Notes under the pieces: model-generated
What the model was told of the DNA's origin: nothing
What the model saw: only the letters and a program-made list of their open reading frames with translations
Databases searched by the model: none
NCBI GenBank assembly: GCA_019359045.1
Contig: JAHHIA010000006.1
Span: forward strand, 186,001 to 250,000
Source: Scytolyngbya sp. HA4215-MV1
GTDB taxonomy: Bacteria; Cyanobacteriota; Cyanobacteriia; Leptolyngbyales; Leptolyngbyaceae
DNA: 64,000 nucleotides
Reading direction: 5' to 3'
Made by a program: the position numbers and the translations under genes
In this document: one piece after another, positions 52,888 to 62,404 of the stretch
How positions within the stretch are numbered: the stretch's first letter is position 1
Layout of the letters: each line of letters opens with the position of its first letter

Positions 52888-54309
52888 ATGTTCAAGAAAA
52901 GCCTCAGCCTTTTTCTTTTAACTTCGCTGATAACGGCTCCTGCTGCTTACGCGAATCCTCAACTCATTGCGATCGGCAAGTTGGACGGTAACACTCAAGA
53001 TCTCGCCAACCAAACTAGCGCTGCACTAGAAAGTGGTGTGCCAGGAAATATTCTCGGTGGATTAGGATCAGGACTTGCCTACGCTGGTTGCAATGCTTTT
53101 ATCGCAACGCCCGATCGTGGTCCCAATGCAACCCCCTACAACAGTGCCGTAGATGACACTACATCCTACATCAACCGATTTCAAGTGCTCAATCTGCGCC
53201 TTGTCCCTAGCCAACCTGGCGCTGCCCTGCCATTCACACTCGCTTCTTCTCTCACGGGTACAACACCACTATTTAGCAGAACACCACTCTACTACGGCAC
53301 AGGTGCAGGGTTAGGGTTAGGGAGTGGCAAGCCAGCGCTCAATACCCAAACCCGAAGCTATTTCGTTGGGCGCTCAGACAATTTTGACCCAACCCAATCT
53401 TCAACCAACCCCAATAATGGGCGTTTCGATCCGGAGGGTGTACGGGTAGCCAATGATGGCGGCAGTGTATTTATCTCTGATGAATACGGTCCTTACATAT
53501 ACCAATTCAATCGCGACGGACGACGCATTAGAACCTTTACGCTTCCCGCCAAGTTTGCAATCAGCAATTTAAGTCCTGTAGGTAATACAGAAATCAATGG
53601 GAACACATCGGGACGGGTTGCAAACAAAGGCATGGAGGGTCTTGCTATCACTCCGGATGGTAAAACTTTGTTTGGTGTAATGCAAAGTCCTTTGATCCAG
53701 GATGGCGGCACCAATGCCCCCGATATTAGGATTGTCAAGATTGATATCAAAACAGGCGCTACTCAAGAGTATGCCTATGAACTCGACAATATTGGGACTG
53801 TTGCTAAACCCAAATATGGTATTGTGAGCGAGATTGTAGCGATCAATGAGCATGAATTCTTAGTAGATGAACGGGATGGTAAAGGATTAGGAGATAACTC
53901 CGTTGCCCTGTTCAAGAAGCTTTACCGGATTGATTTGACGGGTGCTCCAGAGGTTAGTAGCATTAGCGGTGCAGCCAACCTGGTTGGTAAAACAGTTAGC
54001 AAAACGCTCTTCCTTGATTTGGTCACTGCACTGAATGCTAACGGGATTAGCAGCACCAATATCCCTGCCAAAATTGAAGGAATTGCATTTGGTCCAGATG
54101 TTGTAATTAATGGCGTCACTAAGCACACGCTTTTTATCGCCAATGACAACGACTTCATTGGCACGGTTACGGACACGAACCATCCAACCGGCTTTCCCAA
54201 CCCCAACCAATTCTTTGTGTTTGCGATCGACAAGGCTGATTTGCCTGGATTTGCTTCTCAGCAAATTTATTTGAACAATCAATGCAAGAGCGAGCGGGAC
54301 GGGCACTAA
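52888..54309 (+). CDS. Exported esterase-like phytase-domain protein
   Basis: A 473-residue exported protein. The ATG at 52888 starts a signal peptide (MFKKSLSLFLLTSLITAPAAYA); upstream in-frame ATGs at 52834 and 52846 put 14-18 extra residues ahead of it. The mature part matches the phytase-like / esterase-like propeller family by FDPEGVRVANDGGSVFISDEYGPYIYQF and NKGMEGLAITPDGKTLFG. It may hydrolyse phosphate or ester compounds in the periplasm. A strong terminator follows at 54431. Confidence 0.85.
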   Translation: MFKKSLSLFLLTSLITAPAAYANPQLIAIGKLDGNTQDLANQTSAALESGVPGNILGGLGSGLAYAGCNAFIATPDRGPNATPYNSAVDDTTSYINRFQVLNLRLVPSQPGAALPFTLASSLTGTTPLFSRTPLYYGTGAGLGLGSGKPALNTQTRSYFVGRSDNFDPTQSSTNPNNGRFDPEGVRVANDGGSVFISDEYGPYIYQFNRDGRRIRTFTLPAKFAISNLSPVGNTEINGNTSGRVANKGMEGLAITPDGKTLFGVMQSPLIQDGGTNAPDIRIVKIDIKTGATQEYAYELDNIGTVAKPKYGIVSEIVAINEHEFLVDERDGKGLGDNSVALFKKLYRIDLTGAPEVSSISGAANLVGKTVSKTLFLDLVTALNANGISSTNIPAKIEGIAFGPDVVINGVTKHTLFIANDNDFIGTVTDTNHPTGFPNPNQFFVFAIDKADLPGFASQQIYLNNQCKSERDGH

Positions 54310-54430
54310 AAGCCTTTAATGGACTACTGGAGATTCGTTGACCATTAACCTTATCCCTTTGAAATCACCAGAATTGGGGATCGATGATTGGAGTCCTTTA
54401 GAAGTTCCCAATAGGTGAGATCAGACACCT

Positions 54431-54467
54431 AAGACCTTGAAATCTAAAAGATTTCAAGGTCTTTTTT
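54431..54467 (+). terminator. Strong rho-independent terminator
   Basis: A perfect 15-bp stem, AAGACCTTGAAATCT / AGATTTCAAGGTCTT, with a three-base loop, followed by TTTT. It ends the phytase-like transcript. Confidence 0.9.
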
Positions 54468-54814
54468 GATGCATAAAATTTAGGCTAAATCTCCCATTTT
54501 ATCCTCTTGCAACGATCGCTCTCACGATCAAAGAAAAACATCCCTTCTTGAGTAAAGTCTCTGAACTTGAGAATTTACGTCAGTCGAAATTCCGTAATTT
54601 TGCCCATTAGTTTCACGAAGTTCGCTGGGCAAAATCAGACTATCCAATCACACACAGCATTCACCCATGAATGCCGAGCCAGGGCCGCAGGGATGACAAG
54701 CAAAACCTCAATTTGCCCAAGCGATAGGCTTGTGATCCAAAGCTGGTCAACACTAACCCCATCTGGTTGCCGTAAAGCATCTCAAAAGTTTTTCAAAGCA
54801 TATTCACTCCTAAT

Positions 54815-54932
54815 AAGTAGGTCTAATTAATTGTAAGAAAGGGGTTTGGGGGCTGCACCCCCAGGCAGGAGGGTACCTCCTCCACCCCCAAAAACATCTT
54901 CAATTCAATTTAATTTAGCCCAGCTACTTACC
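54815..54932. mobile_element. Dispersed 118-bp element, copy 2
   Basis: AAGTAGGTCTAATTAATTGT at one end and CAGCTACTTACC at the other. The interior is GTAAGAAAGGGGTTTGGGGG, GGTACCTCCTCCACCCCCAA and AAACATCTTCAATTCAATTT. It aligns over its whole length with 35648-35765, with a few substitutions and small shifts. Confidence 0.75.
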
Positions 54933-55004
54933 CGTTGCCGCATAACGCATTGCGAACCGACAGATAAGTGATTAAGCACCCTTCACCCAGGTGAATTGAG
55001 AACC

Positions 55005-55385
55005 ATGAACCCGTTTCATCAAACCACAGACAACCTTGCCCTGACCAGTTGGATCTGGCTTAGCCGAAAAGACATCAGCATCAACAGCCAGTCGGCTTAC
55101 TCCATCGCCTCTCAATCAATGCTGAGCTTTGATTTGCTGCAACCCTTGCGTCAGTGGCTAGACAACATCGAAATCCGCAATCCTGATCTGGCTCACCGCC
55201 TATGCCAGTCCATTCCTGCCCGCTGTCCATTTGAGCGCGAAATCAAGTTCATGGGGCGCACCATTCTCTACATCCCCCCCATGTGCAAGCTCAACCCGCT
55301 CTATGAACAGGTTATTGCACTTCGGTTTCGGGCATTGTGCTATCTGGCAGATGAGTGTGGCGAAGATATAACGCTCTACTGTTGA
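55005..55385 (+). CDS. Mo-dependent nitrogenase C-terminal-domain (Mo-nitro_C) protein
   Basis: A 126-residue protein from the ATG at 55005 (GGTGAATTGAGA upstream; a TTG at 54996 is also in frame). Residues 55-126 match the Mo-nitro_C family: CQSIPARCPFEREIKFMGRTI, IPPMCKLNPLYEQVIALRFRALCYLADECGED. This family is common in cyanobacteria as stand-alone small proteins and is not itself nitrogenase. No nif genes are in the window, so the gene is not evidence of nitrogen fixation. Confidence 0.82.
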   Translation: MNPFHQTTDNLALTSWIWLSRKDISINSQSAYSIASQSMLSFDLLQPLRQWLDNIEIRNPDLAHRLCQSIPARCPFEREIKFMGRTILYIPPMCKLNPLYEQVIALRFRALCYLADECGEDITLYC

Positions 55386-56438
55386 GCAGTGGCTTGAGCG
55401 ATCGCGATCGCTGGACTCAGATCGCGATCTCCTCTCAACCCTATAAATAAACAAACCCAATTAGGGTATAGGAGGAATTTCCAGCACCAATCTTTCTGCA
55501 ATCTAGATGAGATCGCTGTAAAATTCATCAACTCTACTAAGTTTTAAACTATTTTCCGAACAAATTCTAAATAGTGAAAAGATCAGCTTAATCAAGTAAA
55601 GGGTTCATTTTAACAAGACTTAGATTTTATGCTCAAAAATTCATTTTTGATGGATTTAAATCGAGTAAATTGACCCATTTATGGAGTAGCTAGATAAAAG
55701 TCTATTTGCTGAAACTCTTTTTCAGAAGAGGTTATAGCGCTAGAAATTGTTTCGAGAGCGGACTTTTAAATTGAAAGTTAATTTTAGTTTCATTGGCTTG
55801 TTCCTCTCAGAATAGTTGTTATTGTAGTAAGTGAAGCAATTGGGCTTCCCTGGCAGATACAACAGCCAAGTTCACGTTAGCTAAGAGGTAAAAAGCGCTG
55901 TTTTATTTGAATCTGTCTCGTCCAAACACGTCAGCACCCAAACTAAAGCTTGATATTTCCTCATTTTGGTAAATCGAGAGTTTTTCAACTTGCTGAGTTG
56001 AGTGATTCGGTAAAGCGTCTCAGCAGTTTAGCTCTATGTAGGATGCCCTAGGAGAGGAGATCACTCAAGAAATTAGGCTTGGGTGCTGTTGTGTTTTTAA
56101 ATCTCTCTAATATGCCTTAATTTTGTTTTCTAAAAAAATATTTTGATGGGTGCCATAGATTGTACTCGTAGGGACGAAACGTTGTGGTCTCTGACGGAGT
56201 TGATATCCCCAAGTTTTTATTAACATAGAAAGCTTAAAAACCAGAAATTTCATTCAGCAAATCTCAGGACTTGAGCAAGGCCTCTAACTGCCGAAGGTGG
56301 GACGGTCGAGTTTCAAATTTCCTTAATTGCCGTTGAATTAGAGACTAGCCAAAGAAAAACAATAAACTGATCGCTCTCAATGAGCATTATGGTTGAAGTT
56401 CAGCTATCCTACAGAAAGTTTAATGAGGCAGAGCAGCC
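55386..56438. other. 1053-base AT-rich intergenic region
   Basis: The largest gene-free stretch. It begins with nested HIP1-type palindromes (AGCGATCGCGATCGCT at 55397-55412 and AGATCGCGATCT at 55420-55431). I see no open frame of credible composition, and cannot identify an RNA gene; an unrecognised regulatory RNA is possible. Confidence 0.5.
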
Positions 56439-57206
56439 ATGGCAATTATTGCCCTGAAAGCCTGGTATCTCCGGGAATATGAGCCAATTCGAGAGTTGGA
56501 ACAACGTCCACATGATTTGCGGCTGAGCAAAAATAGCCTATTAAAGTCTGCTCTGCGCGCCGATTTTTTAGAGGATAGTGACGAGGTTAAACGATCGGAC
56601 TGGTTCCAACACTATCTGGAAGGTGAAGCAGTTGAGTTCTACATCGAAGGGAGTGGCAGCTATGCGATCTCGAATATTGATTTGATTAGCCACGAAATTT
56701 ACTTCACCAAACAGGATGTCATGGCGCAACTGGAGCCAACGATTTTCCTTTGCTATCAGACAGAATATGCCGAATCGAGTGAGTTACTCCGGGAAGAGTT
56801 GCAAAGTTCGTTAGACAAACTCAATAAACGTTCTCGGTTTCCTTTAGCTTTGAAAGAATCACATCGTTTGACCGATGGACCGGTTCGGCTCAACAGCACC
56901 TTAATGAGATCGATTCGTAAAAGCCTACTATTTCTGGCAGATGTCACGCCCATTACCCAAATCAATGCTTCTCCTGCTCAATTGATTCCCAGTCCCAAAG
57001 TTTGTACCGAGATCGGCTACGCATTGCATTGCAAGCGTAGTGAGCAGATTTTGCTCACGCAAATGGAGCGAGCGGATCTGCACGGACAGTTTCCCTTCGA
57101 TCTGCCTAGCCAGAATCGATTGATGTTCCGCGATCGTGCTCAATTGCGTAAAAACCTAATGGGATTGGTTGAAGTGCAGCTACAGCGGTTTAACTTGTTC
57201 ACATAG
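56439..57206 (+). CDS. Protein with TIR/deoxyribosyltransferase-like C-terminal half
   Basis: A 255-residue protein. The first 100 residues are an uncharacterised domain (IIALKAWYLREYEPIRELEQ; LEGEAVEFYIEG). From residue 100 the pattern fits the nucleoside deoxyribosyltransferase/TIR-like fold: TIFLCYQTEYAESSELLREEL, then KSLLFLADVT, and CTEIGYALHCKRSEQILLTQ with Glu191 at the place of the catalytic Glu, then QFPFDLPSQNRLMF. TIR- and deoxyribosyltransferase-like enzymes cleave N-glycosidic bonds of NAD or nucleosides. From memory it is widespread in cyanobacteria, so a general rather than a defence role is also plausible. The ATG at 56439 follows GAGGCAGAGCAGCC. Confidence 0.55.
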   Translation: MAIIALKAWYLREYEPIRELEQRPHDLRLSKNSLLKSALRADFLEDSDEVKRSDWFQHYLEGEAVEFYIEGSGSYAISNIDLISHEIYFTKQDVMAQLEPTIFLCYQTEYAESSELLREELQSSLDKLNKRSRFPLALKESHRLTDGPVRLNSTLMRSIRKSLLFLADVTPITQINASPAQLIPSPKVCTEIGYALHCKRSEQILLTQMERADLHGQFPFDLPSQNRLMFRDRAQLRKNLMGLVEVQLQRFNLFT

Positions 57207-57450
57207 CGACTTTATGGAGGGGCAGTTCGTAACAAGTCGAGAAATTGTCCGGTACAGTCCGAAATGTTTTTTCATCAAATCTTGATAAGAGAATCATTGG
57301 GACAAATCTGTGAGCAAAGCTATTATGGACATCTCAGATGTTTGCAGCCTCAATTACTCGAATCATTGAGGTTTTTCTGGAGGTCGCTGCATCGTGTCTT
57401 AGCTGCTGGATAATGGTGGAGATCATAACGAGGACGAGAGTAAACGTTGT

Positions 57451-57753
57451 ATGACTGGTGGTTTAAACGAAGCAACTGCGGGAGAACAGCGTCGGAGTAA
57501 GTATGCTCGGACTCCGACTGAGTATGCTGTCCATATTTTGATTGAAGGGGGACACCGGGAAGAAGTGCGGTTTCCAACTATTCAAGAGTTTCAAAAATGG
57601 TATAGCGGTGAACTAGTGCCGAAAAGTAGTTCTGATGATTTTATTAGCGTGCCAATTAAAAATATTCAAGGAGAATATATGGTGGTTCGCCCTTCTCGAG
57701 TTATTGGCATCCGCGTGGAACCTGTGTTCAGTTCCAGCGTTGAACGCTACTAG
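57451..57753 (+). CDS. Conserved cyanobacterial-type hypothetical protein
   Basis: A 100-residue protein with a conserved-looking core: RRSKYARTPTEYAVHILIEGG, REEVRFPTIQEFQKWY, and SVPIKNIQGEYMVVRPSRVIGIRVEPVF. This looks like a small beta-rich domain. I recognise the pattern from other cyanobacteria but no function. It stands 77 bases before the MltA gene and may be transcribed with it. Confidence 0.68.
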   Translation: MTGGLNEATAGEQRRSKYARTPTEYAVHILIEGGHREEVRFPTIQEFQKWYSGELVPKSSSDDFISVPIKNIQGEYMVVRPSRVIGIRVEPVFSSSVERY

Positions 57754-57829
57754 CGATTTTTGCTCGTAAGATTTCAGAAAAGTAGAGTTGTGTTGTTTAA
57801 GTGCTGAGTATTTCAGCATCAGTTTCGTT

Positions 57830-59011
57830 ATGACGATCGCGAAATTTGTCTGCCAGAAGATAATTGCCGGCTGGTTTGGTGTCGGTGTTCTTTTGGGTTC
57901 ATGGCAAAATGTTGCTTTTGCGTTGCCATCGCGCCCCCTTTTTCCAAAACCACTTCCAGTCAATGTGCAAGCAACTGAGCACTTCTGTGAACTCACTGCA
58001 CAGCCCTCTGATCGTTCCTTACTTTTAGGCGCGGTGGATCACAGTTTGCGGTACCTGCAAACGCCCAAAGCGATCGCTGATTATCGTCGTTATTCAGTTC
58101 CTGGCATCACGCATGATCTCGTCTACCGCAGTCTAAAGCGCTTTCGTGAGCTAGTCAGAACTTGTAAGAACAATGCCAACCTACAAAGAGTAATCCAACA
58201 AGAGTTTGTTCTGTTGCAAGCAACTGGGAAAGATGGCAAAGGAACGGTGGCTTTTACAGGCTACTTTGAACCAGTTCATCGTGCCAGTCGGGTTCAGACA
58301 AGCCAATATCGCTACCCCCTCTATCGCCTTCCTGCCGATCTGGCAACGTGGAGTCAGCCACACCCCACAAGACTGCAATTAGAGGGAGTAGATGGACTAC
58401 AAGGTCGGCAAGGTCGGCTAAAAGGGTTGGAATTGGTCTGGTTGCGCGATCGTTTGGAAGCTTTTTTAATCCAGGTGCAGGGATCGTCTCGCTTGCAACT
58501 GACCGATGGTAGTACCATGACCCTTGGTTTTGCTGGACATACCCACTATCCGTACACTGGAATTGGACGAGAGTTAGTAAAAGATGGCAAGCTGCGTCAA
58601 GAAGATTTGACTTTATCCGCACTACAAGCATATTTTGAGCGCAACCCCCAGGATCTCAGCAAGTATCTGCCCCGGAACCAGCGGTTTGTCTTTTTTCGAG
58701 AAACGGGGGGTGCACCAGCGACAGGGAGCTTAGGGGTTCCAGTCACGGCAGAACGTTCGATCGCGACCGACAAAACCCAGTTTCCCCCCGGAGCACTCGC
58801 ACTCATGCAAGTTCAGATCCCCAGTCCCAATTCGTCGGGAAATTTAGAACAGCGACTGAACAGCCGTTATGTTTTAGATCAAGATACTGGCGGTGCAATT
58901 ATCGGTCCCGGTCGAGTGGATATTTTTATGGGCACGGGGATAAGCGCAGGGGCGCGTGCCGGTCTGATTAACTCAACCGGGCAACTCTACTACCTGTTGT
59001 TGAAAAAGTGA
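57830..59011 (+). CDS. Lytic murein transglycosylase A (MltA family)
   Basis: A 393-residue exported enzyme from the ATG at 57830, where a signal sequence begins (MTIAKFVCQKIIAGWFGVGVLL). MltA cuts peptidoglycan glycan strands to anhydromuropeptides. The MltA domain covers FTGYFEPVHRASR, SSRLQLTDGSTMTLGFAGHT and FVFFRETGGAPATG, and the C-terminal 3D domain ends in DQDTGGAIIGPGRVDIFMGTG, where the conserved catalytic Asp lies. No lipobox Cys follows the signal peptide, so it may be periplasmic rather than lipid-anchored as in E. coli. Confidence 0.9.
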   Translation: MTIAKFVCQKIIAGWFGVGVLLGSWQNVAFALPSRPLFPKPLPVNVQATEHFCELTAQPSDRSLLLGAVDHSLRYLQTPKAIADYRRYSVPGITHDLVYRSLKRFRELVRTCKNNANLQRVIQQEFVLLQATGKDGKGTVAFTGYFEPVHRASRVQTSQYRYPLYRLPADLATWSQPHPTRLQLEGVDGLQGRQGRLKGLELVWLRDRLEAFLIQVQGSSRLQLTDGSTMTLGFAGHTHYPYTGIGRELVKDGKLRQEDLTLSALQAYFERNPQDLSKYLPRNQRFVFFRETGGAPATGSLGVPVTAERSIATDKTQFPPGALALMQVQIPSPNSSGNLEQRLNSRYVLDQDTGGAIIGPGRVDIFMGTGISAGARAGLINSTGQLYYLLLKK

Positions 59012-59023
59012 GTTTGTTTATTT

Positions 59024-59578
59024 CTATCTTCCCGCAAAAGCCTTTTGGAAGGCAGGGCGGGCGGATAATCGCTGAGTGTAAGCGACGATCGCGGGGTAAC
59101 CTCCCAAATCCAGCTTCAGCATGAAGGGGATATACCAGAGGATTGCCCCAACCGCAATATCTGCGGCACTCAGTTGGTCACCAACCAAAAAAGATTGTTG
59201 TCCCAAGATCTGATTTAACGGCCCGAGCAGGCGGGGCATTTCTCGCTCCCGGCTCGCTTCGACAAAAATCCCCGGACCCAAGGTGGCATTAGCAAAAATT
59301 ACCCATTGCGCGATTTCAGCCCGTGCTTCTAGCGTTAGAGATGACTTGCCATATTTCTCTTCTAGATATAGTAAAATGGCGCCCGATTCCCATTGATGAA
59401 AGGTACCATCAACGATCCCAGGTACTTTGCCAAACGGATTAATCGCCAGATAGGCTGACTCTAGATGCTCTCCAGCTTGCATATCGAGCAAGACAAAGTC
59501 ATAGGGAACTGCTAGTTCTTCCAAATACCAGCGAACAATTGTTGCTCGGCTACGTGCGCCACCGTAAAGTTTCAGCAT
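59024..59578 (-). CDS. Glutathione S-transferase family protein
   Basis: A 184-residue GST-fold protein. The thioredoxin-like N-terminal half is intact (MLKLYGGARSRATIVRWYLEEL, NPFGKVPGI, WESGAILLYLEEKY) with Ser/Arg near residue 10 at the usual active-site position, and the helical C-terminal domain follows from residue 85. It is somewhat shorter than typical bacterial GSTs. The substrate is unknown. Convergent with MltA, whose stop is 12 bases away. Confidence 0.85.
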   Translation of the reverse strand: MLKLYGGARSRATIVRWYLEELAVPYDFVLLDMQAGEHLESAYLAINPFGKVPGIVDGTFHQWESGAILLYLEEKYGKSSLTLEARAEIAQWVIFANATLGPGIFVEASREREMPRLLGPLNQILGQQSFLVGDQLSAADIAVGAILWYIPFMLKLDLGGYPAIVAYTQRLSARPAFQKAFAGR

Positions 59579-59739
59579 GTGGAAATTGAAAAAGAAGGGA
59601 TTCAGGAGAGGGGAGATCTTAAGAGGTAATGATGAGTGATGCTAGGCGCTATCATGCCAAACGCAAAATCATTACGATTTGAGCACAACCCAGAAGACAA
59701 GGGGGCGAAGACAAGAGCAAGAGCTACCTATCTGAATAT

Positions 59740-60201
59740 CTACAAAACTTGATGAGTATACTCGTGCTGTTTGACATTATCCTCAACTTTGACAATTCGT
59801 TGAGAATTTAACACCCGTTTGCGTTCGGTTGAGTAATTAAAATCAGTCCGGGTTGAACCTTGGGGAATGTGCTCTTTGGCGACTGAGCGGGCTTTGTAGG
59901 TACGAGCCGCTGCAAATAGACGATCGACAAATTCATCACAAAGCTGGGTTGCTGCCGCTACATCCTGGGGCAATTGAGGCGTTTCATCAGGCAGCACAGT
60001 TCCTAGCGTCGTACCCATCGCTAGGGCATAAGAGGTTGGGATACCTTTGACGATCGCCTCTAATGCAGCCGAGGGAATAGGTTCTAAAACGTTGACTTCG
60101 TGAACTTCACCGTCTTCTTTGATGAAGCAGGTCGCTACGCCCAGAACCACATAGTCTTCTGTGGACAAATCAGGGGCTTTGGGATAGGCAGCAGTTGACA
60201 T
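59740..60201 (-). CDS. Conserved-type hypothetical protein
   Basis: A 153-residue protein, MSTAAYPKAPDLSTEDYVVLG at its start. It has a mixed alpha/beta pattern (TCFIKEDGEVHEVNVLEPIPSAAL; GIPTSYALAMGTTLGTVLP) and a basic tail. Its first half looks conserved in cyanobacteria from memory. No catalytic motif is seen and the function is unknown. Confidence 0.6.
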   Translation of the reverse strand: MSTAAYPKAPDLSTEDYVVLGVATCFIKEDGEVHEVNVLEPIPSAALEAIVKGIPTSYALAMGTTLGTVLPDETPQLPQDVAAATQLCDEFVDRLFAAARTYKARSVAKEHIPQGSTRTDFNYSTERKRVLNSQRIVKVEDNVKQHEYTHQVL

Positions 60202-60644
60202 AAAGCGTCCAGTTTCAACCTCATACAGTTTTCACTTTGCCAATCTTACCAACTCTAGCGACTATCCCCACATTTCTTGGAGTTTAAGTCAATATCAAGA
60301 ATTTTCTATAAATCTATAAAACTGACCGATTTCCGATAAAAGGGTCGAGACATTGCCAGGATGATGAATTTTCTATATCACTAGGAACGTTGAAAGTCAG
60401 AGAACTTCGAGATCGAAAAGGTCTTTTTTTAAACACAAACGGTTATTCCAGAGTACAGAACACAAGATCGGCATTCCTTGCTGTCCATTGTGCTCTTCTC
60501 TTACCCCATAGTAACTTGTCATCTGCATTGAACAGGGCGATCTACTGAAACTCTGACCGGACAGATGAATAACTGACACAAAGAAAGACCTGTTTGGGAG
60601 AGCCAATTCTTAATCTTGGATCTAGAGAGTACAGCGAGGATGGC
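60202..60644. other. 443-base divergent intergenic region
   Basis: Separates the minus-strand hypothetical at 60201 from the TPR gene. It contains a run GGTCTTTTTTT near 60419-60429, but no convincing stem before it. No gene recognised. Confidence 0.45.
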
Positions 60645-61451
60645 ATGAACGTAAACGCTTTTTCTGACCGCCAGCCCCCTTCTAGAGCTTTGCATCTGGC
60701 GAAAACGGTTTCAGGAATGAGAATCAGTTCCAAATTTGCCCAAACCAGTCTACGCAGAAGCCGAAAAGCCATACGTCCAAACGGCCAAAATCTGATTTAT
60801 GGTCAAGCAGCTTTATCTCATCAACATCAGCAAGAATCAGTTCTACATTTGCGCCAACGGGCTTTAATGAAAGCACAACAGGGTCACTTTGCGGAAGCGA
60901 TCGCCGTTTTTGATCGCTTAATCACAGCCAATCCCAACAGTGCCATTGACTATAACAACCGAGGATTGGTTCATTTTCAGAGTGGTCAATCGGAAAGTGC
61001 GCTCCTGGATTACGATCGCGCGCTCCAACTTAACCCTCGACTTGCCAATGTCTACAATAACCGAGCAAACTACTATGCTGCAGCAGGGCGATTAGCAGAA
61101 GCTATTGCTGATTATGGGATGGCTATTGACCTCGATCCTGGGAACATCCGCGCCTGGATCAACCAAGGCATTACATTTCGAGATTTGGAAATGTACGAAC
61201 AAGCGGTTGAAAATTTCGATTTTGCCCTTCAATTTCTCCTTGCTACTACAGCCACATCCCCACTCATTGGGCACCTATACGCCGAGCGCGGGCGCACCTC
61301 TCACCTGCTAGGAGACTGGAACTGCGCGATCGCAGACTACTGTAGAGCATTGGAAAAACTTCCTGAGGCTGCCATCGACAGTGCAGATATTTCCCTCCGG
61401 TTGAGGCTACAAGTTACCAATTGGTTAAGCGAGCTGATCCCCTCAGCATAG
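60645..61451 (+). CDS. TPR-repeat protein
   Basis: A 268-residue protein from the ATG at 60645 (AGCGAGGATGGC upstream gives a GAGGA Shine-Dalgarno; an in-frame ATG at 60594 is less likely). The first 80 residues are basic and uncharacterised. From about 85 there are at least four TPR repeats (ALMKAQQGHFAEAIAVFDRLITANPNSA; NNRGLVHFQSGQSESALLDYDRALQLNP; NNRANYYAAAGRLAEAIADYGMAIDLDP), so it is a protein-protein adaptor. A bidirectional terminator follows at 61654. Confidence 0.82.
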   Translation: MNVNAFSDRQPPSRALHLAKTVSGMRISSKFAQTSLRRSRKAIRPNGQNLIYGQAALSHQHQQESVLHLRQRALMKAQQGHFAEAIAVFDRLITANPNSAIDYNNRGLVHFQSGQSESALLDYDRALQLNPRLANVYNNRANYYAAAGRLAEAIADYGMAIDLDPGNIRAWINQGITFRDLEMYEQAVENFDFALQFLLATTATSPLIGHLYAERGRTSHLLGDWNCAIADYCRALEKLPEAAIDSADISLRLRLQVTNWLSELIPSA

Positions 61452-61653
61452 ACTTCTGGCTCAAGTTTTGGCAGCGTTGGGCGACTCCCAAAAACCTATT
61501 TCCATTCATCTGGGGGATTCTTATGCAAGCCCTTGAAAGCCCATTTTTTCCATCAGTTGTATCTCCAGGGTGCTAGAACATGAAGATTTTATTTGCTATC
61601 TTGCCAATGCAGAGAGGCGGGACTCCGCTAAAACAACAAATATTCCTGAAACT

Positions 61654-61685
61654 AAAACAAGGGGCTGATTCAGCCCCTTGTTTTT
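61654..61685. terminator. Bidirectional terminator
   Basis: Stem AAAACAAGGGGCT (61654-61666) / AGCCCCTTGTTTT (61672-61684) with a five-base loop, followed by T on the plus strand and with A/T runs on both sides. It serves the TPR gene and the minus-strand gene at 61800. The rest of 61452-61799 is otherwise empty. Confidence 0.88.
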
Positions 61686-61799
61686 GCTCTACAAAGTAGA
61701 ATCCATCCGTGTATTAGTTCAGTGAGATAGAGTCGATCGCACAAATGTTGTCCAGTTTTAAGCTCAAACTCTTCAGAATAATAGTGCTGTCGTCCAAAA

Positions 61800-62204
61800 C
61801 TAGGGTGTCTGAGCCACACCTTCAGCCTCTGCAGAATTAGTGAAGAAAATTCGTTGCCGCTGATCGCCAATCCGATTACTTTGCTCTTGCATGATGACCC
61901 TAGCCTGACTGGGATCAAAATGGCGATTAAATTCTAGATCCAGAAGATCGACTCGCTTGCTAGCACGCAGCTTTTCTAACTTGACTTCTTGCAGTTTTGT
62001 CCATTGGGATTCGCAATAGGGTAGAAGCTGAATCAACGTTAAAACCGCTGCGACTGAAAAAACCACATTAACCGCTAGCTTTGCCGTTGTTTCGATCGCG
62101 ATCGCCCGATGGGGAGTGCGCTTTTTCTGCTGCACAGGCTGAGGAGCTGTGCGAAGATGTCTGACCGGCGGCGAATAGGGGCTTTGCGGTTGAAGTGCAT
62201 TCAT
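61800..62204 (-). CDS. Hypothetical single-pass membrane protein
   Basis: A 134-residue protein with a basic Pro-rich N-terminus (1-38), one membrane segment at about 42-65 (AVNVVFSVAAVLTLIQLLPYC) and a charged C-terminal coiled-coil-like region (SQWTKLQEVKLEKLRASKRVDLLDLEF). I do not recognise a family. Next to psaM, with which it may share regulation. Confidence 0.65.
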   Translation of the reverse strand: MNALQPQSPYSPPVRHLRTAPQPVQQKKRTPHRAIAIETTAKLAVNVVFSVAAVLTLIQLLPYCESQWTKLQEVKLEKLRASKRVDLLDLEFNRHFDPSQARVIMQEQSNRIGDQRQRIFFTNSAEAEGVAQTP

Positions 62205-62404
62205 AGAAATTTCAGAAAAGCCGTTTAGGCAGGAAATGAGAATAAATTAGCCGGAAACCAGTACATCACTACTGGCAAGAAGCCTGAATCCAACCGTTGA
62301 ATTTCAGCATTCCCAGAATACCCCCTAACCAATGACTTGGGGAGTGATCTGAAAACCTGAATGCCAATCGATCGGTAGGCTTCTTGCAATCCAGCAACGA
62401 GAGG

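Larger units (their letters stand above)
54310..55004. other. 695-base intergenic region
   Basis: Holds the terminator at 54431 and copy 2 of the dispersed element at 54815. No gene seen. Confidence 0.6.

Noticed and set aside
55005..55385. Evidence that the organism fixes nitrogen
   Set aside because: The Mo-nitro_C family occurs as stand-alone proteins in many cyanobacteria, and no nif genes are present here.
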